Shown piece after piece: positions 8,036 through 16,451 of a stretch of DNA of 24,353 nt (its first letter is position 1; every line of letters starts with the position of its first letter). The notes under the pieces are model-generated. The model had not been told where the DNA came from and searched no databases. It saw only the letters and a program-made list of their open reading frames with translations. The position numbers were made by a program, and so were the translations under genes. The DNA lies in the NCBI GenBank assembly GCA_964437615.1, contig CAYTHL010000017.1:1-24353 (forward strand), in the 5' to 3' direction. The stretch is from RGIG4790 sp964437615. Lineage in GTDB: Bacteria; Bacillota; Clostridia; Christensenellales; UBA1242.

Positions 8036-9292
8036 TTAATATACAAAAAATATTAAATCTTCTACCAAGCAAAGTAAGGCAATTACAGCAACTACAAGCC
8101 ATTTAGCAGGGCTTAGTTTGTTTGCTTTGTTTTTATTAAATTCTTTAATCATGGCGGCAATAACTAACGCAAGCAATATTGTTCCAACAAAGCCTAGTTC
8201 GTAAATCATAGATATGTACGAACAATGCACGCTAGAACTTGCCATTCTAACCGCGCCAAGGCTGTCGCCAAATACAATAACTAGCGGATTGTTGCCCATA
8301 TAAGTTAAGTAAGACACCCACAAATTAAATCTGCCAGTAGATATAATATTTAAAAACCCGTCTAAAGTAGTAGCATTGCTTAGCCCACCAACAAATCTGT
8401 TTAAAAATGCTGACGCAAAAGCAATGTTGCAAAGCATTATAATTGCAGCAACACATACTAAAATAGATGTAATACACAATGTCTTTACAAAATGCTTTGC
8501 TAAACACTTAAAGAATAAAACTATAAGTATCAAACAAAGAAGTATAAAATAAGTTTTAGATACGGTAAGCAATCCCAGTACAGCAATGACGGTAAAAATA
8601 ACTAAGTCTATTTTTTTAAACCTGCCACTAAGCAAACAGTAGGCCATTATTGTAATAATAAAGTCGCAAAACATTGCAAGCACATTTGGTTGCATTAATA
8701 GCGCTTGAAACCTTGCCGAGCCGTTGGGCATTATCCAAAGCGATTGAGTTGATTGCAAATATGGAGAGACCCAATAAAATAGCCCCATTAAACAAGATAA
8801 AATAAGGCTAATAGCCAAAATTCTTACATTTTTTGGCAAGTTTATAGCATTTGGGCGCTTTATAAATATATTTAAAACTGCAAATAGCGCAATAAAAACT
8901 GCAATTTTTACAAATCTTTGAATGTTATATTTTCCAAAAGGCATTAAGCAATATAAAACAAATAATATAATTGCCCCTAGTAGTAACCAGCTTGGTTTAG
9001 CATGCTCTTTAAAATACAAAATGATATAAAATTTAATTATATACGCAATAACAGCCGCCGCATATATGCTAACACCTACCGGAATATTTAGTGCCGCATA
9101 CGGCGTGCAAAATATTAAATATGTAAAGCCGTTGCTATAATTATCTACCAGTACCATTATAAGAAGAAGCCCAAATGCTACCCATGTAAATTCTCCTATA
9201 AAGCAACTAGGTATAAAAATTAGTGTTAATATTAAACAATTAATAAAAATTCTATTTTTAAAATATTTCTCTTTAACTGTTGCAGCTTCCAT
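8036..9292 (-). CDS. O-antigen ligase/polymerase-like (Wzy-type) membrane protein
   Basis: The 418-aa protein is almost entirely hydrophobic with about 10-12 membrane segments. A long external loop in the second half contains FNLWVSYLTYMGNNPLVIVFGDSLG and a later VHCSYISMIYELGFVGTILL. That pattern (R-x-x-x-W, then H-x-x-Y-x-x-x-x-x-x-x-G) is typical of the Wzy_C/O-antigen ligase superfamily that polymerises or transfers lipid-linked polysaccharide at the outer membrane face. The start lacks a good ribosome binding site. It lies just downstream of the pyruvyl transferase and has its own promoter. Confidence 0.75.
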   Translation of the reverse strand: MEAATVKEKYFKNRIFINCLILTLIFIPSCFIGEFTWVAFGLLLIMVLVDNYSNGFTYLIFCTPYAALNIPVGVSIYAAAVIAYIIKFYIILYFKEHAKPSWLLLGAIILFVLYCLMPFGKYNIQRFVKIAVFIALFAVLNIFIKRPNAINLPKNVRILAISLILSCLMGLFYWVSPYLQSTQSLWIMPNGSARFQALLMQPNVLAMFCDFIITIMAYCLLSGRFKKIDLVIFTVIAVLGLLTVSKTYFILLCLILIVLFFKCLAKHFVKTLCITSILVCVAAIIMLCNIAFASAFLNRFVGGLSNATTLDGFLNIISTGRFNLWVSYLTYMGNNPLVIVFGDSLGAVRMASSSVHCSYISMIYELGFVGTILLALVIAAMIKEFNKNKANKLSPAKWLVVAVIALLCLVEDLIFFVY

Positions 9293-9363
9293 TATCTATT
9301 TGCTCAGCAATTACTTGCGGCCAGCCTCCCTAAAACAACTAAAATTACCTTACTTTTTAGGGT

Positions 9364-9392
9364 ATAATATCATACAATTGCATAAAAATCAA
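9364..9392 (-). promoter_or_regulatory. Promoter of the Wzy-like gene
   Basis: TTGATT (9387-9392), a 17-base spacer and TATTAT (9364-9369) on the minus strand predict a leader of about 65 nt. The leader contains GGGAGG, but too far from the ATG to act as its ribosome binding site. Confidence 0.5.
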
Positions 9393-9464
9393 TACCTTTT
9401 GCAAAAAATGTCCCAAAAATAAACATCTAGCTAAAAAATCTAGTAAATAATTGCAAAAATTGCA

Positions 9465-9984
9465 TTATTTAATACTATTAGTTAGTTGTTTAGTTATCCA
9501 ATTTTTAGAAAACTCAATGTATGCTTTTAAATTTTTATCTACATAATTATAATCTATTTTAGGTTGACAAATAAATTTTTCATCTTTATTAAAATATCTA
9601 TTTGTCAAATTTAATATAGATAAAATGTCGTTTAGCTTTATTCCCTTAGCTCTTGAAAATACATAAAATTCCTTTTTAAAAATTATAGAAAAGCAAATTG
9701 CATGAAAAGAGTTAGTAAAAATACAATCTGCATAATAAATGGCAGATAGAAAATCTTCTATGCCAGCATCTAAATTGCAGTTTCTAAATATGTTTCTTTT
9801 AAAGTTACTGTTAAATTCTACAAGTTTTAGTCTATGCTGCTTTGCATACTTTTTAGCGGCTACTATTACATCATTGTTGTAATCTACTGGCAGATATAAT
9901 AAAATATATCTTCTTTTAGTTTTTGGCTTAGTATTAATTAATTTTAAATAATCTTCTTTATCCAAAAGAAAAACGGGGTCGAGA
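9465..9984 (-). CDS. Polysaccharide pyruvyl transferase, C-terminal part (same gene as the next entry, broken by the assembly gap)
   Basis: Read from just after the gap, the minus strand encodes LDPVFLLDKEDYLKLI, the conserved DPxxLL..edY block of the PF04230 family. It continues with YILLYLPVDYNND, and then ADCIFTNSFHAICFSIIFKKEFYVF, the family's nearly invariant TNSFH block that binds the donor or acceptor. The protein ends in a normal stop. An ATG at 9965 inside KEDY gives an apparently separate ORF, but the conserved residues before it show it is not the true start. These enzymes add pyruvate ketals to surface polysaccharides or, in related clades, transfer sugars. The DNA is more AT-rich than the flanking housekeeping genes. 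Confidence 0.85.
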
Positions 9985-9994
9985 NNNNNNNNNN
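9985..9994. other. Assembly gap (10 Ns)
   Basis: Ten consecutive N characters interrupt the pyruvyl transferase gene. Counting phase on each side, the frames join only if the true missing length is a multiple of three, so ten is a placeholder. From the family spacing, only a handful of codons is probably missing. Confidence 0.97.
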
Positions 9995-10647
9995 ATATTT
10001 AAGTTTTCTTTTAGATAAATTTTGCTTGCATTTTCTCTAACTGATACGCTATCTATATTTTTTATTAACTCCATAAGCATGTTTTTATTATCTTGCGATA
10101 AATTTAGGTTCCCCATGCTTGGGGCATAAGCAATTTTATATTTTTCATTTGCGCTAGCAAAGTTAAGAAAGAAGTTGTCATCATACTTGCCATTAAAATA
10201 ATAAGATGCCCAAATAACATCACTTTCGCAAATATAAACATCATAATCTAAATTTGCTTGTTTTAAAGTATCGTAGTTATATTTTGTGGTTGTTAAGCTT
10301 AGGTTATCTTTAATAAATCTCTGAAATTTTTTAAATCTTGAGTTATACTTAGATTGAAAAAGAAAAATTATTGCACCCTTATAAAAATTTTTTAAGCTTC
10401 CTTTTTTAAAATAATTTTTATAAGGATGTTTATAATTAAAATCTTTATAACTGACAGGAATATAATCAATAATATCACATTTATCAACTAAAGGCTGCCG
10501 CTTTAAAAACTGTTGCATGGCATAAGAGTGTAACATTGCGCCGTAGTTTAAATCGGAAGTATTTACATTTAGACTAATTGTTGCTACCTTTAATTTTTTG
10601 CTTGGTAAACTGCTACTATTTTTATCATCTTTTGTTATGTCTTTCAC
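9995..10647 (-). CDS. Polysaccharide pyruvyl transferase, N-terminal part (broken by the assembly gap)
   Basis: A GTG start at 10647 has AGGAG eight bases upstream and lies ten bases after uppS, so the two are co-transcribed. The product begins with a short polar stretch and then VATISLNVNTSDLNYGAMLHSYAMQ, matching the N-terminal glycine-rich NYGAxLqayA block of the PF04230 family. YDVYICESDVIW, YKIAYAPSMG and DSVSVRENASKIYLKENL follow, all typical of the family. Translation runs into the Ns, and the C-terminal part continues in another frame. Confidence 0.88.
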
Positions 10648-10657
10648 CGCTATTCTC

Positions 10658-11359
10658 CTATTTTTCTATTGCGCCAAAACGGCGGTCGCGACTTTGATAT
10701 TCTAAAAGGGCTTGCTTTATATCTTTCTTTTTAAAGTCTGGCCAAAGAGTTTTGCAAAAATAAAGTTCGGCATAAGCTGCTTGCCATAGCATAAAGTTGC
10801 TTAGTCTTTGCTCGCCGCCGGTGCGCACAATTAGGTCTAGTGGGGGTTGGCCATTTGTGTATAAATACTTATCTATATCTTGCTCTGTGACATTTTTTAA
10901 ATTGGCATCAAGCATTAAATTTATGGCGCGCGTTATTTCTTGTTTGCCGCTATAATTTACGCAAAAATTGAGCGTATGTGCTGTAATGTGCTTAGTTTCC
11001 TCCATAATCTCCACCACTTTTTTAGAAATATCTTCCGGAAATTTTGTATGGTCGCCCATTACATTTAGTCTAACATCTGGATATTTTTTTTGCAAATCTT
11101 TGTTTAAGTAATGTCTAAAAATTTTAATTAAGTAATCTATTTCGGCTTGTGGGCGGTTCCAGTTTTCGGTAGAAAAAGCATAAACACTTACACTTTTTAT
11201 GCCATATTTGTAAAAACATTCTTTAACTACTAAATCTAGCGTTTTTTTGCCAGCATTGTGCCCCATAGACCTAACAAGCCCACGCTGTTTTGCCCACCTA
11301 CCATTGCCGTCCATAATAAAGCCAATATGATCTGGCACCTTTAGTATCTGCTGTTTCAT
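10658..11359 (-). CDS. uppS: Undecaprenyl diphosphate synthase
   Basis: UppS condenses eight isopentenyl units onto farnesyl diphosphate to make the C55 lipid carrier for cell-wall and capsule building blocks. The 233-aa protein has all cis-prenyltransferase regions: IMDGNGRWAKQRGL (catalytic Asp17), SVYAFSTENWNRP, NFCVNYSGKQEI, and DLIVRTGGEQRLSNFMLWQ...ELYF. I choose the ATG at 11359 because GGAGG lies just upstream; the longer frame overlaps the preceding gene. It sits between a sugar-phosphate transferase and a pyruvyl transferase rather than next to cdsA as in many Bacillota. Confidence 0.97.
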   Translation of the reverse strand: MKQQILKVPDHIGFIMDGNGRWAKQRGLVRSMGHNAGKKTLDLVVKECFYKYGIKSVSVYAFSTENWNRPQAEIDYLIKIFRHYLNKDLQKKYPDVRLNVMGDHTKFPEDISKKVVEIMEETKHITAHTLNFCVNYSGKQEITRAINLMLDANLKNVTEQDIDKYLYTNGQPPLDLIVRTGGEQRLSNFMLWQAAYAELYFCKTLWPDFKKKDIKQALLEYQSRDRRFGAIEK

Positions 11360-11378
11360 GAAGCCTCCAAAATTTATA

Positions 11379-12194
11379 CTAATTAGATTCTTTTTCTTGT
11401 GTACTACTGTGTAATTTTGGCTGATAGTTAAGTACACTATTGTTTGCAGCTAATTGTTTTGCCATGTCTGTGCCAAGGTCGTACTGCTGCTTAGTAATTT
11501 TGCCCGAATTTAGTAGATAATCCTTATATAGACCTTTGCCGCCCGTTTCTGCACCATTTTCAGCCCCGCCAAACATCGCAAAAGGTGTTTTTAAAATTAT
11601 CCACAAATCTCTAAAAAAAGTTACCTTTTGCATGTATTTTCTATCTATTTCAAAGGTATCTTCCCAGCTAGCCTTAGACCTGCCACCGCTTACCTGATCT
11701 AGCCCAGTAAGCCCAGGACGTACCCCATATGTTTCAAGTGCCGCTTCGTCGTAAAAGATAACATCTACAAGCATGCGCGGACGCGGCCCCACTATACTCA
11801 TATCGCCTTTTAAAATGTTAAACAGCTGCGGAAGTTCGTCTATGCTGGTTTTGCGCAAAAATTTGCCAAACTTAGTTATGCGCAAATTGTCTGGCAGCAA
11901 ATTGCCGTTTTCGTCTGTTTTGTTGGTCATACTTCTAAACTTGTATAACTTAAATACCTTACCGTCTTTGCCCGGCCTATACTGAACAAAAATGGCTTTG
12001 CCGCCGCCTATAAATATTTTATGTAAAACCCAAGTAATAAGTAGCAACGGCGACAGAATTATTATTGCCAGCAAGGACAAAACAAAATCAAAAAAACGCT
12101 TGAAAACCAGCTGATACAGTGTTTTACGCTGCTTTTTTGCAGGTTTTTGTTGTATCTGAGTATTTTCTACTGATATTTTTTCTTTTTTCTTCAT
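11379..12194 (-). CDS. Polyprenyl-phosphate sugar-1-phosphate transferase (PF02397)
   Basis: This family starts polysaccharide synthesis by moving a sugar-1-phosphate from a nucleotide sugar to undecaprenyl phosphate at the membrane. The 271-aa protein has one N-terminal hydrophobic segment (FDFVLSLLAIIILSPLLLI, about 33-51). The catalytic domain follows with FKLYKFRSM, RKTSIDELPQLFNIL, SIVGPRPR and VRPGLTGLDQVSGG, all family hallmarks. It lacks the extra N-terminal domains of the long WbaP type. AGGGG precedes the ATG chosen at 12194. It is 19 bases ahead of uppS, so the enzyme and the maker of its lipid acceptor are co-transcribed. The sugar is not predictable from sequence. Confidence 0.93.
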   Translation of the reverse strand: MKKKEKISVENTQIQQKPAKKQRKTLYQLVFKRFFDFVLSLLAIIILSPLLLITWVLHKIFIGGGKAIFVQYRPGKDGKVFKLYKFRSMTNKTDENGNLLPDNLRITKFGKFLRKTSIDELPQLFNILKGDMSIVGPRPRMLVDVIFYDEAALETYGVRPGLTGLDQVSGGRSKASWEDTFEIDRKYMQKVTFFRDLWIILKTPFAMFGGAENGAETGGKGLYKDYLLNSGKITKQQYDLGTDMAKQLAANNSVLNYQPKLHSSTQEKESN

Positions 12195-12233
12195 TATTAC
12201 CCCTAAGCTGGTCACAAATTTATGTATGTAGGT

Positions 12234-12262
12234 ATATTATCATAATATTTAAACAAAAACAA
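12234..12262 (-). promoter_or_regulatory. Possible promoter of the polysaccharide operon
   Basis: On the minus strand TTGTTT (12257-12262) and TAATAT (12234-12239) are 17 bases apart, about 40 bases upstream of the sugar transferase start. Both boxes are imperfect in very AT-rich DNA. Confidence 0.3.
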
Positions 12263-12345
12263 GTGAAACTAAAAAATTTGCTAAAAATATATTTATTTTT
12301 TGCAAAATTGTATCTAAATAACATATTTTTATGCAATAAAAAATC

Positions 12346-12783
12346 TTAACTAAATAAATATTTCTGCTCAGCGCTAGAAAATTTCAGTTTTTTTGCAAGA
12401 GGCGGCAGCAGTTCTATAGACTGCTTTAGACAGTTTAAATTTTTTATAAGCGTTTTCTTAGTCGGCTTGCTACTGCCATTAGAGTTTATAAAAAAATCTT
12501 TGTTTTCTACTTGGCTGCACATTAACCAAAAAGATGCATCCATTAGCCCTAGCCTAAATATCATTTGCTTACACATTTTTAGATGTTTAGCGCAAAGAGT
12601 TTCTGCCTTTTTGCAAATATCTAAAAGCCATTTTTCGGTGCCATTGGTTGCCCAATACTTAAACCAATAATCTAGGCGGACAAAAAGTAAATATACATCT
12701 ATTAAAGACAATTTTAGCTTACTAATGGCCCCGCCCTCCAAATTTCTAGATGCTAAATTATACGCAGTCAAAATTAAAATCAT
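12346..12783 (-). CDS. Hypothetical protein, 145 aa
   Basis: I do not recognise this product. It is predicted largely alpha-helical, with a Cys-containing amphipathic middle (ICKKAETLCAKHLKMCKQMI) and a Lys-rich C-terminus. It has no clear membrane segment or signal peptide. The ATG lies immediately after the T-run of the upstream terminator, with no ribosome binding site and no room for a promoter other than inside that terminator. It may be a decayed gene or a chance ORF, but it is longer than expected by chance in this AT-rich DNA. Confidence 0.4.
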   Translation of the reverse strand: MILILTAYNLASRNLEGGAISKLKLSLIDVYLLFVRLDYWFKYWATNGTEKWLLDICKKAETLCAKHLKMCKQMIFRLGLMDASFWLMCSQVENKDFFINSNGSSKPTKKTLIKNLNCLKQSIELLPPLAKKLKFSSAEQKYLFS

Positions 12784-12784
12784 A

Positions 12785-12821
12785 CATAAAAAATGGCAAT
12801 GACATTTGTAATCATTGCCAA
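12785..12821 (-). terminator. Rho-independent terminator after the DUF2238-like gene
   Basis: On the minus strand GGCAATGA and TCATTGCC form a perfect 8-bp stem with a 9-base loop, followed by ATTTTTT. It lies about 25 bases after the TAG at 12845. Confidence 0.85.
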
Positions 12822-12844
12822 TCTATCTACTTTGTTTTTTTGCG

Positions 12845-13819
12845 CTAAGTTGTTGATTCTTTGGGCGGTTTGCTGCTTGTGTTTTCCATAGACGCGTCAC
12901 TTTCTGCTAGTGATCGCTCGCCAGATTTAGATTGGCTAGGCGTATCGACACATGCGGCTTGCTCGGAAACATTAGCACTGCTGCCAGTTGAGTCATCTTT
13001 TGTTAGTGTTGGCACCAACTTATTGTAAAGCCACTTTTTCTTTCCGCATAGCCAGCTGATGCTAATTAGCACACAGGAGCCAACGGTAGATACTGTGCAC
13101 CAAATAATATCCCACATGGTGTCGATGATGCCAATATCTAGGTACCCGCCCTCGATAGTATAAATTATATTTCCGGACGCATCATAAAGCACGGTTTTGG
13201 CAATGCCGTCTATCATTTCAGTGTGCAAATGGTCGTATTCGGGATACAAATAAAACGACCTTATAGAGTTGACAATTGTATCCTCTTGCATGTCGTAGCT
13301 AGGGTTGGTCTGGTCCATAGTAAATTCAAATAGTTCCCAAGCCACTGCCATAATCATGCTAAAACCAATGGCAAACAAAATGCATGCAAAAAACTGCTTT
13401 TTTGTTTTTGGCTCGCCAATAAACACCTTCATTATTGCAATACCTAGCAGAACAAAGAATACCCCAAAAATAGCATGAGAAATGTTGTCTAGGTCTGGAA
13501 TATATGTATAAACATTGTAGCACGCCCCAATAAAGCCGCTAAGAATAAAGACATAAAGCACAAAGGCAAAAAATGTTGGACACTTTATCTTTAAATAATA
13601 CTCCACCACATAAAATGCTGGCACTACTAGAAAATAGCAAATGCACAAAGCAATATCTCTGCTTCTACCAACTATGCAAAAATATATTGCCGAACCCAAG
13701 CAAAATGCACCAAAAATAAAGGTTATTATTGCAAGAGGTATATTATTTTTAGTTCTATCTACAAAATAATGCCACAGCCCAGAAATTTGCCTGCCTATAA
13801 ATTTAAAAAATTTCTTCAT
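12845..13819 (-). CDS. DUF2238/YjdF-like integral membrane protein
   Basis: The 324-aa protein has about seven hydrophobic segments in residues 30-255 and a polar Ser/Thr-rich C-terminal tail of some 55 residues. Conserved-looking polar residues sit within or next to membrane segments: DNISHAIFGVFF, VAWELFEFTMDQTN, and DIGIIDTMWDIIW. The D-x-x-x-H-x-x-x-G, W-E-x-x-E and D-x-x-x-D pattern resembles the DUF2238/YjdF family of unknown function. AAGGA precedes the ATG, and a strong promoter and a terminator make this a single-gene unit. Confidence 0.65.
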   Translation of the reverse strand: MKKFFKFIGRQISGLWHYFVDRTKNNIPLAIITFIFGAFCLGSAIYFCIVGRSRDIALCICYFLVVPAFYVVEYYLKIKCPTFFAFVLYVFILSGFIGACYNVYTYIPDLDNISHAIFGVFFVLLGIAIMKVFIGEPKTKKQFFACILFAIGFSMIMAVAWELFEFTMDQTNPSYDMQEDTIVNSIRSFYLYPEYDHLHTEMIDGIAKTVLYDASGNIIYTIEGGYLDIGIIDTMWDIIWCTVSTVGSCVLISISWLCGKKKWLYNKLVPTLTKDDSTGSSANVSEQAACVDTPSQSKSGERSLAESDASMENTSSKPPKESTT

Positions 13820-13865
13820 AACTTTATCCTTTATTGTATAATACGCTAAACACTTCTAAAATGCA

Positions 13866-13894
13866 ATTTTAGTTATAAGTATATAATTTGTCAA
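13866..13894 (-). promoter_or_regulatory. Strong promoter of the DUF2238-like gene
   Basis: TTGACA (13889-13894), a 17-base spacer and TAAAAT (13866-13871) on the minus strand, with a predicted start near 13859 and a leader of about 40 nt to the ATG at 13819. Confidence 0.75.
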
Positions 13895-13912
13895 GTTAAT
13901 AAAAAATATTTC

Positions 13913-16276
13913 TTAAATTTTGGCATTGTAGCTCCACGACGCAATTTCTGGCATATCTACTCCATGCTCTACAATGTATTCGCCGTGCGCTTGTAGTTTC
14001 TGCTCCATTTCTTTTATAACTTTTGCCCTTGTGGCTGGTGCTATCTTTACCGCCCGAGCAATTTGCATAAGCAAATGAAATCTGTCTATCTGGTTGCGGA
14101 CACGCATATCAAAGCTAGTGGTAATTGTACCCTCCTCTTTGTACCCGTAAACATCAAAATTTTTGTTCTTGCGTCCGTAAACAAGCTGCTTAATTAGCCC
14201 CGCATAGCCATGAAAATTAAATAATACTGGCTTGTCAGTGGTAAAAATGGCGTCAAACTGTTCGTCAGTTAGCCCGTCCGGGTGGACATCTTTTGTAGTT
14301 AAAGTAAACAGATTAAGTACATTTACAAACCTTATGCTAATATTTGGCAAATATTTTTTTGCAAGTTCCACAGTTGCCACAGCCTCGGCAGTTGGAGTAT
14401 CTCCGCAGCACGCCAAAACTATGTCTGGATTATTTGCATCGCCAGTGCAAGCCCATTGCCACACCCCAATTCCGTCTTTTACAAGTTGCTTAGCTTGCTG
14501 CATATTTAGCCACTGATATGTTGGGTGCTTGCTTGCCGTTATTACATTTATTTGGTTTTTGCTTTTTGTGGCTTTGTCAAAGGTTGCAATAAGCGTGTTT
14601 GCGTCTGCCGGCAAATAAATTTTAACAACGCTTGGTGCTTTGCTCGCCATATGGTCCAAAAATCCCGGGTCTTGATGAGTGTAGCCATTATGGTCTTGCT
14701 GCCAAACATTGCTAGTTAGCACCAAATTTAAGCTACTAATTGGCTTACGCCATGGCAAAGTTTGCGCCACTTTAAGCCATTTGCAGTGCTGCGCCACCAT
14801 GCTATCTACAACACGTATAAATGCCTCATAACTGTTAAACATTCCATGTCTGCCGGTAAGCAAATAGCCCTCTAACCAGCCCTCGCAAGCATGTTCGCTT
14901 AAATAACTGTCCATAATTCTGCCGCTATTAGACAAACTAACATCGGTAGAAATTATTGGCTCTTCAAAAGTTCTGTTTTCGGCTTCAAATTGCTGATAAA
15001 GCCTGTTACTCATGGCCTCGTCTGGGCTAAAAGTGCGGTAATTTTGATTGTCTTTGTTTAGTTCAAACAGTCTTTTTATATACCCCCCTAGGGCAAACAT
15101 ATCCTGCTCTTTTACACTGCCCGGACGCGGTACATTAACAGCAACATCACTAAGTTTAGGCGTAATTATTTCTTTAAGTAGCTTGCCGCCGTTAGCATGC
15201 GGATTTGCTGCTATGCGCTTATCTCCCTTTGGCAAAATTGCACTAATGTGAGGTTTAAGTTTATAGTCGTCGCCAAATAGCTCGTTAGGTTTGTAGCTTT
15301 TTAGCCATTCTTCTAGCAACGCTAAATGCTCGGGCTTGGTCATGCTAATTGGTATTTGATGCGCCCTAAAATGCCCTTCAACTTTATTACCATCCACCAC
15401 TTTTGGGCCAGTCCAACCCTTAGGTGTGCGCAAGATAATCATTGGCCAAAGCGGCACTCCACTAATTTTTTTGCTCCTTGCCAAATTCCATATAGCGTGG
15501 ATTTTTTCTACACACTTATCCATAGCTTCTGCCATAAGCCTGTGCATCTTTTTGGGGTCGTCGCCTTCCACCAAAATTGGCTGATAGCCATATCCCTCAA
15601 ATAGCCTTAGTAGCTGCTCTTTTGGCATTCTAGAAAGCACCGTTGGGTTTGAGATTTTGTAGCCATTTAAGTGTAAAATTGGCAAAACTGCGCCGTCCCT
15701 TGCAGGGTTAACAAACTTATTGCTATGCCAACTGGTAGCAAGAGGCCCCGTTTCAGCCTCGCCATCGCCCACTATTACCACCGCAATTAGGTTTGGATTA
15801 TCAAAAATTGCACCATATCCGTGCGCCAAACTGTAGCCAAGTTCTCCGCCCTCGTTTATGCTGCCCGGAGTTTCGGGTGCAACATGGCTGGGGATGCCGC
15901 CAGCAAAAGAGAACTGCTTGCAAAGCCTAGTAAGCCCCGCCTTGTTTTGCCCAACCTTTGGATAGTACTCGCTGTAAGTACCCTCTAAATAGCAGTTTGC
16001 CACAAAAAAGTTTCCGCCATGACCCGGCCCAGATAGCAAAATTAGGTCTTGATTATACTTAGTTATAACTCTATTTGCATGTGCATAAACAAAGTTTTGC
16101 CCAGCACAAGTTCCCCAATGCCCCACTGGTTTGCTTTTTATATGTTCTGGCTTTAACGGCTCTTTAAGTAGCGGATTATCCTTTAAATATAGCTGCGCAA
16201 CAGTAAGATAGTTAGCCGCCCTAAAATACTCGTCCAAGGTTTCTAGATATTCGTTAGATAAATATGCGTCTTTCAT
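13913..16276 (-). CDS. xfp: Phosphoketolase (xylulose 5-phosphate/fructose 6-phosphate)
   Basis: This ThDP-dependent enzyme splits xylulose 5-phosphate (and often fructose 6-phosphate) with phosphate to acetyl phosphate plus an aldose phosphate, the key step of heterofermentative or bifid-type sugar breakdown. At 787 aa the length is right. GHWGTC (His53), SGPGHGG (His86) and SHVAPE (His131) keep the same spacing as the catalytic histidines known in the Bifidobacterium enzyme. The ThDP motif GDGEAETGP is at 170-178, and DPGFLDHMASK and HPTYQWLN lie in the second half. AAGGAG precedes the ATG. Sequence does not separate single- from dual-substrate forms. Confidence 0.96.
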   Translation of the reverse strand: MKDAYLSNEYLETLDEYFRAANYLTVAQLYLKDNPLLKEPLKPEHIKSKPVGHWGTCAGQNFVYAHANRVITKYNQDLILLSGPGHGGNFFVANCYLEGTYSEYYPKVGQNKAGLTRLCKQFSFAGGIPSHVAPETPGSINEGGELGYSLAHGYGAIFDNPNLIAVVIVGDGEAETGPLATSWHSNKFVNPARDGAVLPILHLNGYKISNPTVLSRMPKEQLLRLFEGYGYQPILVEGDDPKKMHRLMAEAMDKCVEKIHAIWNLARSKKISGVPLWPMIILRTPKGWTGPKVVDGNKVEGHFRAHQIPISMTKPEHLALLEEWLKSYKPNELFGDDYKLKPHISAILPKGDKRIAANPHANGGKLLKEIITPKLSDVAVNVPRPGSVKEQDMFALGGYIKRLFELNKDNQNYRTFSPDEAMSNRLYQQFEAENRTFEEPIISTDVSLSNSGRIMDSYLSEHACEGWLEGYLLTGRHGMFNSYEAFIRVVDSMVAQHCKWLKVAQTLPWRKPISSLNLVLTSNVWQQDHNGYTHQDPGFLDHMASKAPSVVKIYLPADANTLIATFDKATKSKNQINVITASKHPTYQWLNMQQAKQLVKDGIGVWQWACTGDANNPDIVLACCGDTPTAEAVATVELAKKYLPNISIRFVNVLNLFTLTTKDVHPDGLTDEQFDAIFTTDKPVLFNFHGYAGLIKQLVYGRKNKNFDVYGYKEEGTITTSFDMRVRNQIDRFHLLMQIARAVKIAPATRAKVIKEMEQKLQAHGEYIVEHGVDMPEIASWSYNAKI

Positions 16277-16451
16277 AATTTCTCCTTATTTTTTTGCGTA
16301 ATTTTTTTAATTTTTATGAACATTTTTAATATTTTATCCAAATTTGCAGTATAATAACATAATTTTTGCAGATTTTATTGATTTAATTGGCTAAATTAAT
16401 TAGTTTTTTGCTTATTTTTTGCAATTTAGATGTAAATTTGGTTAAATTTTG

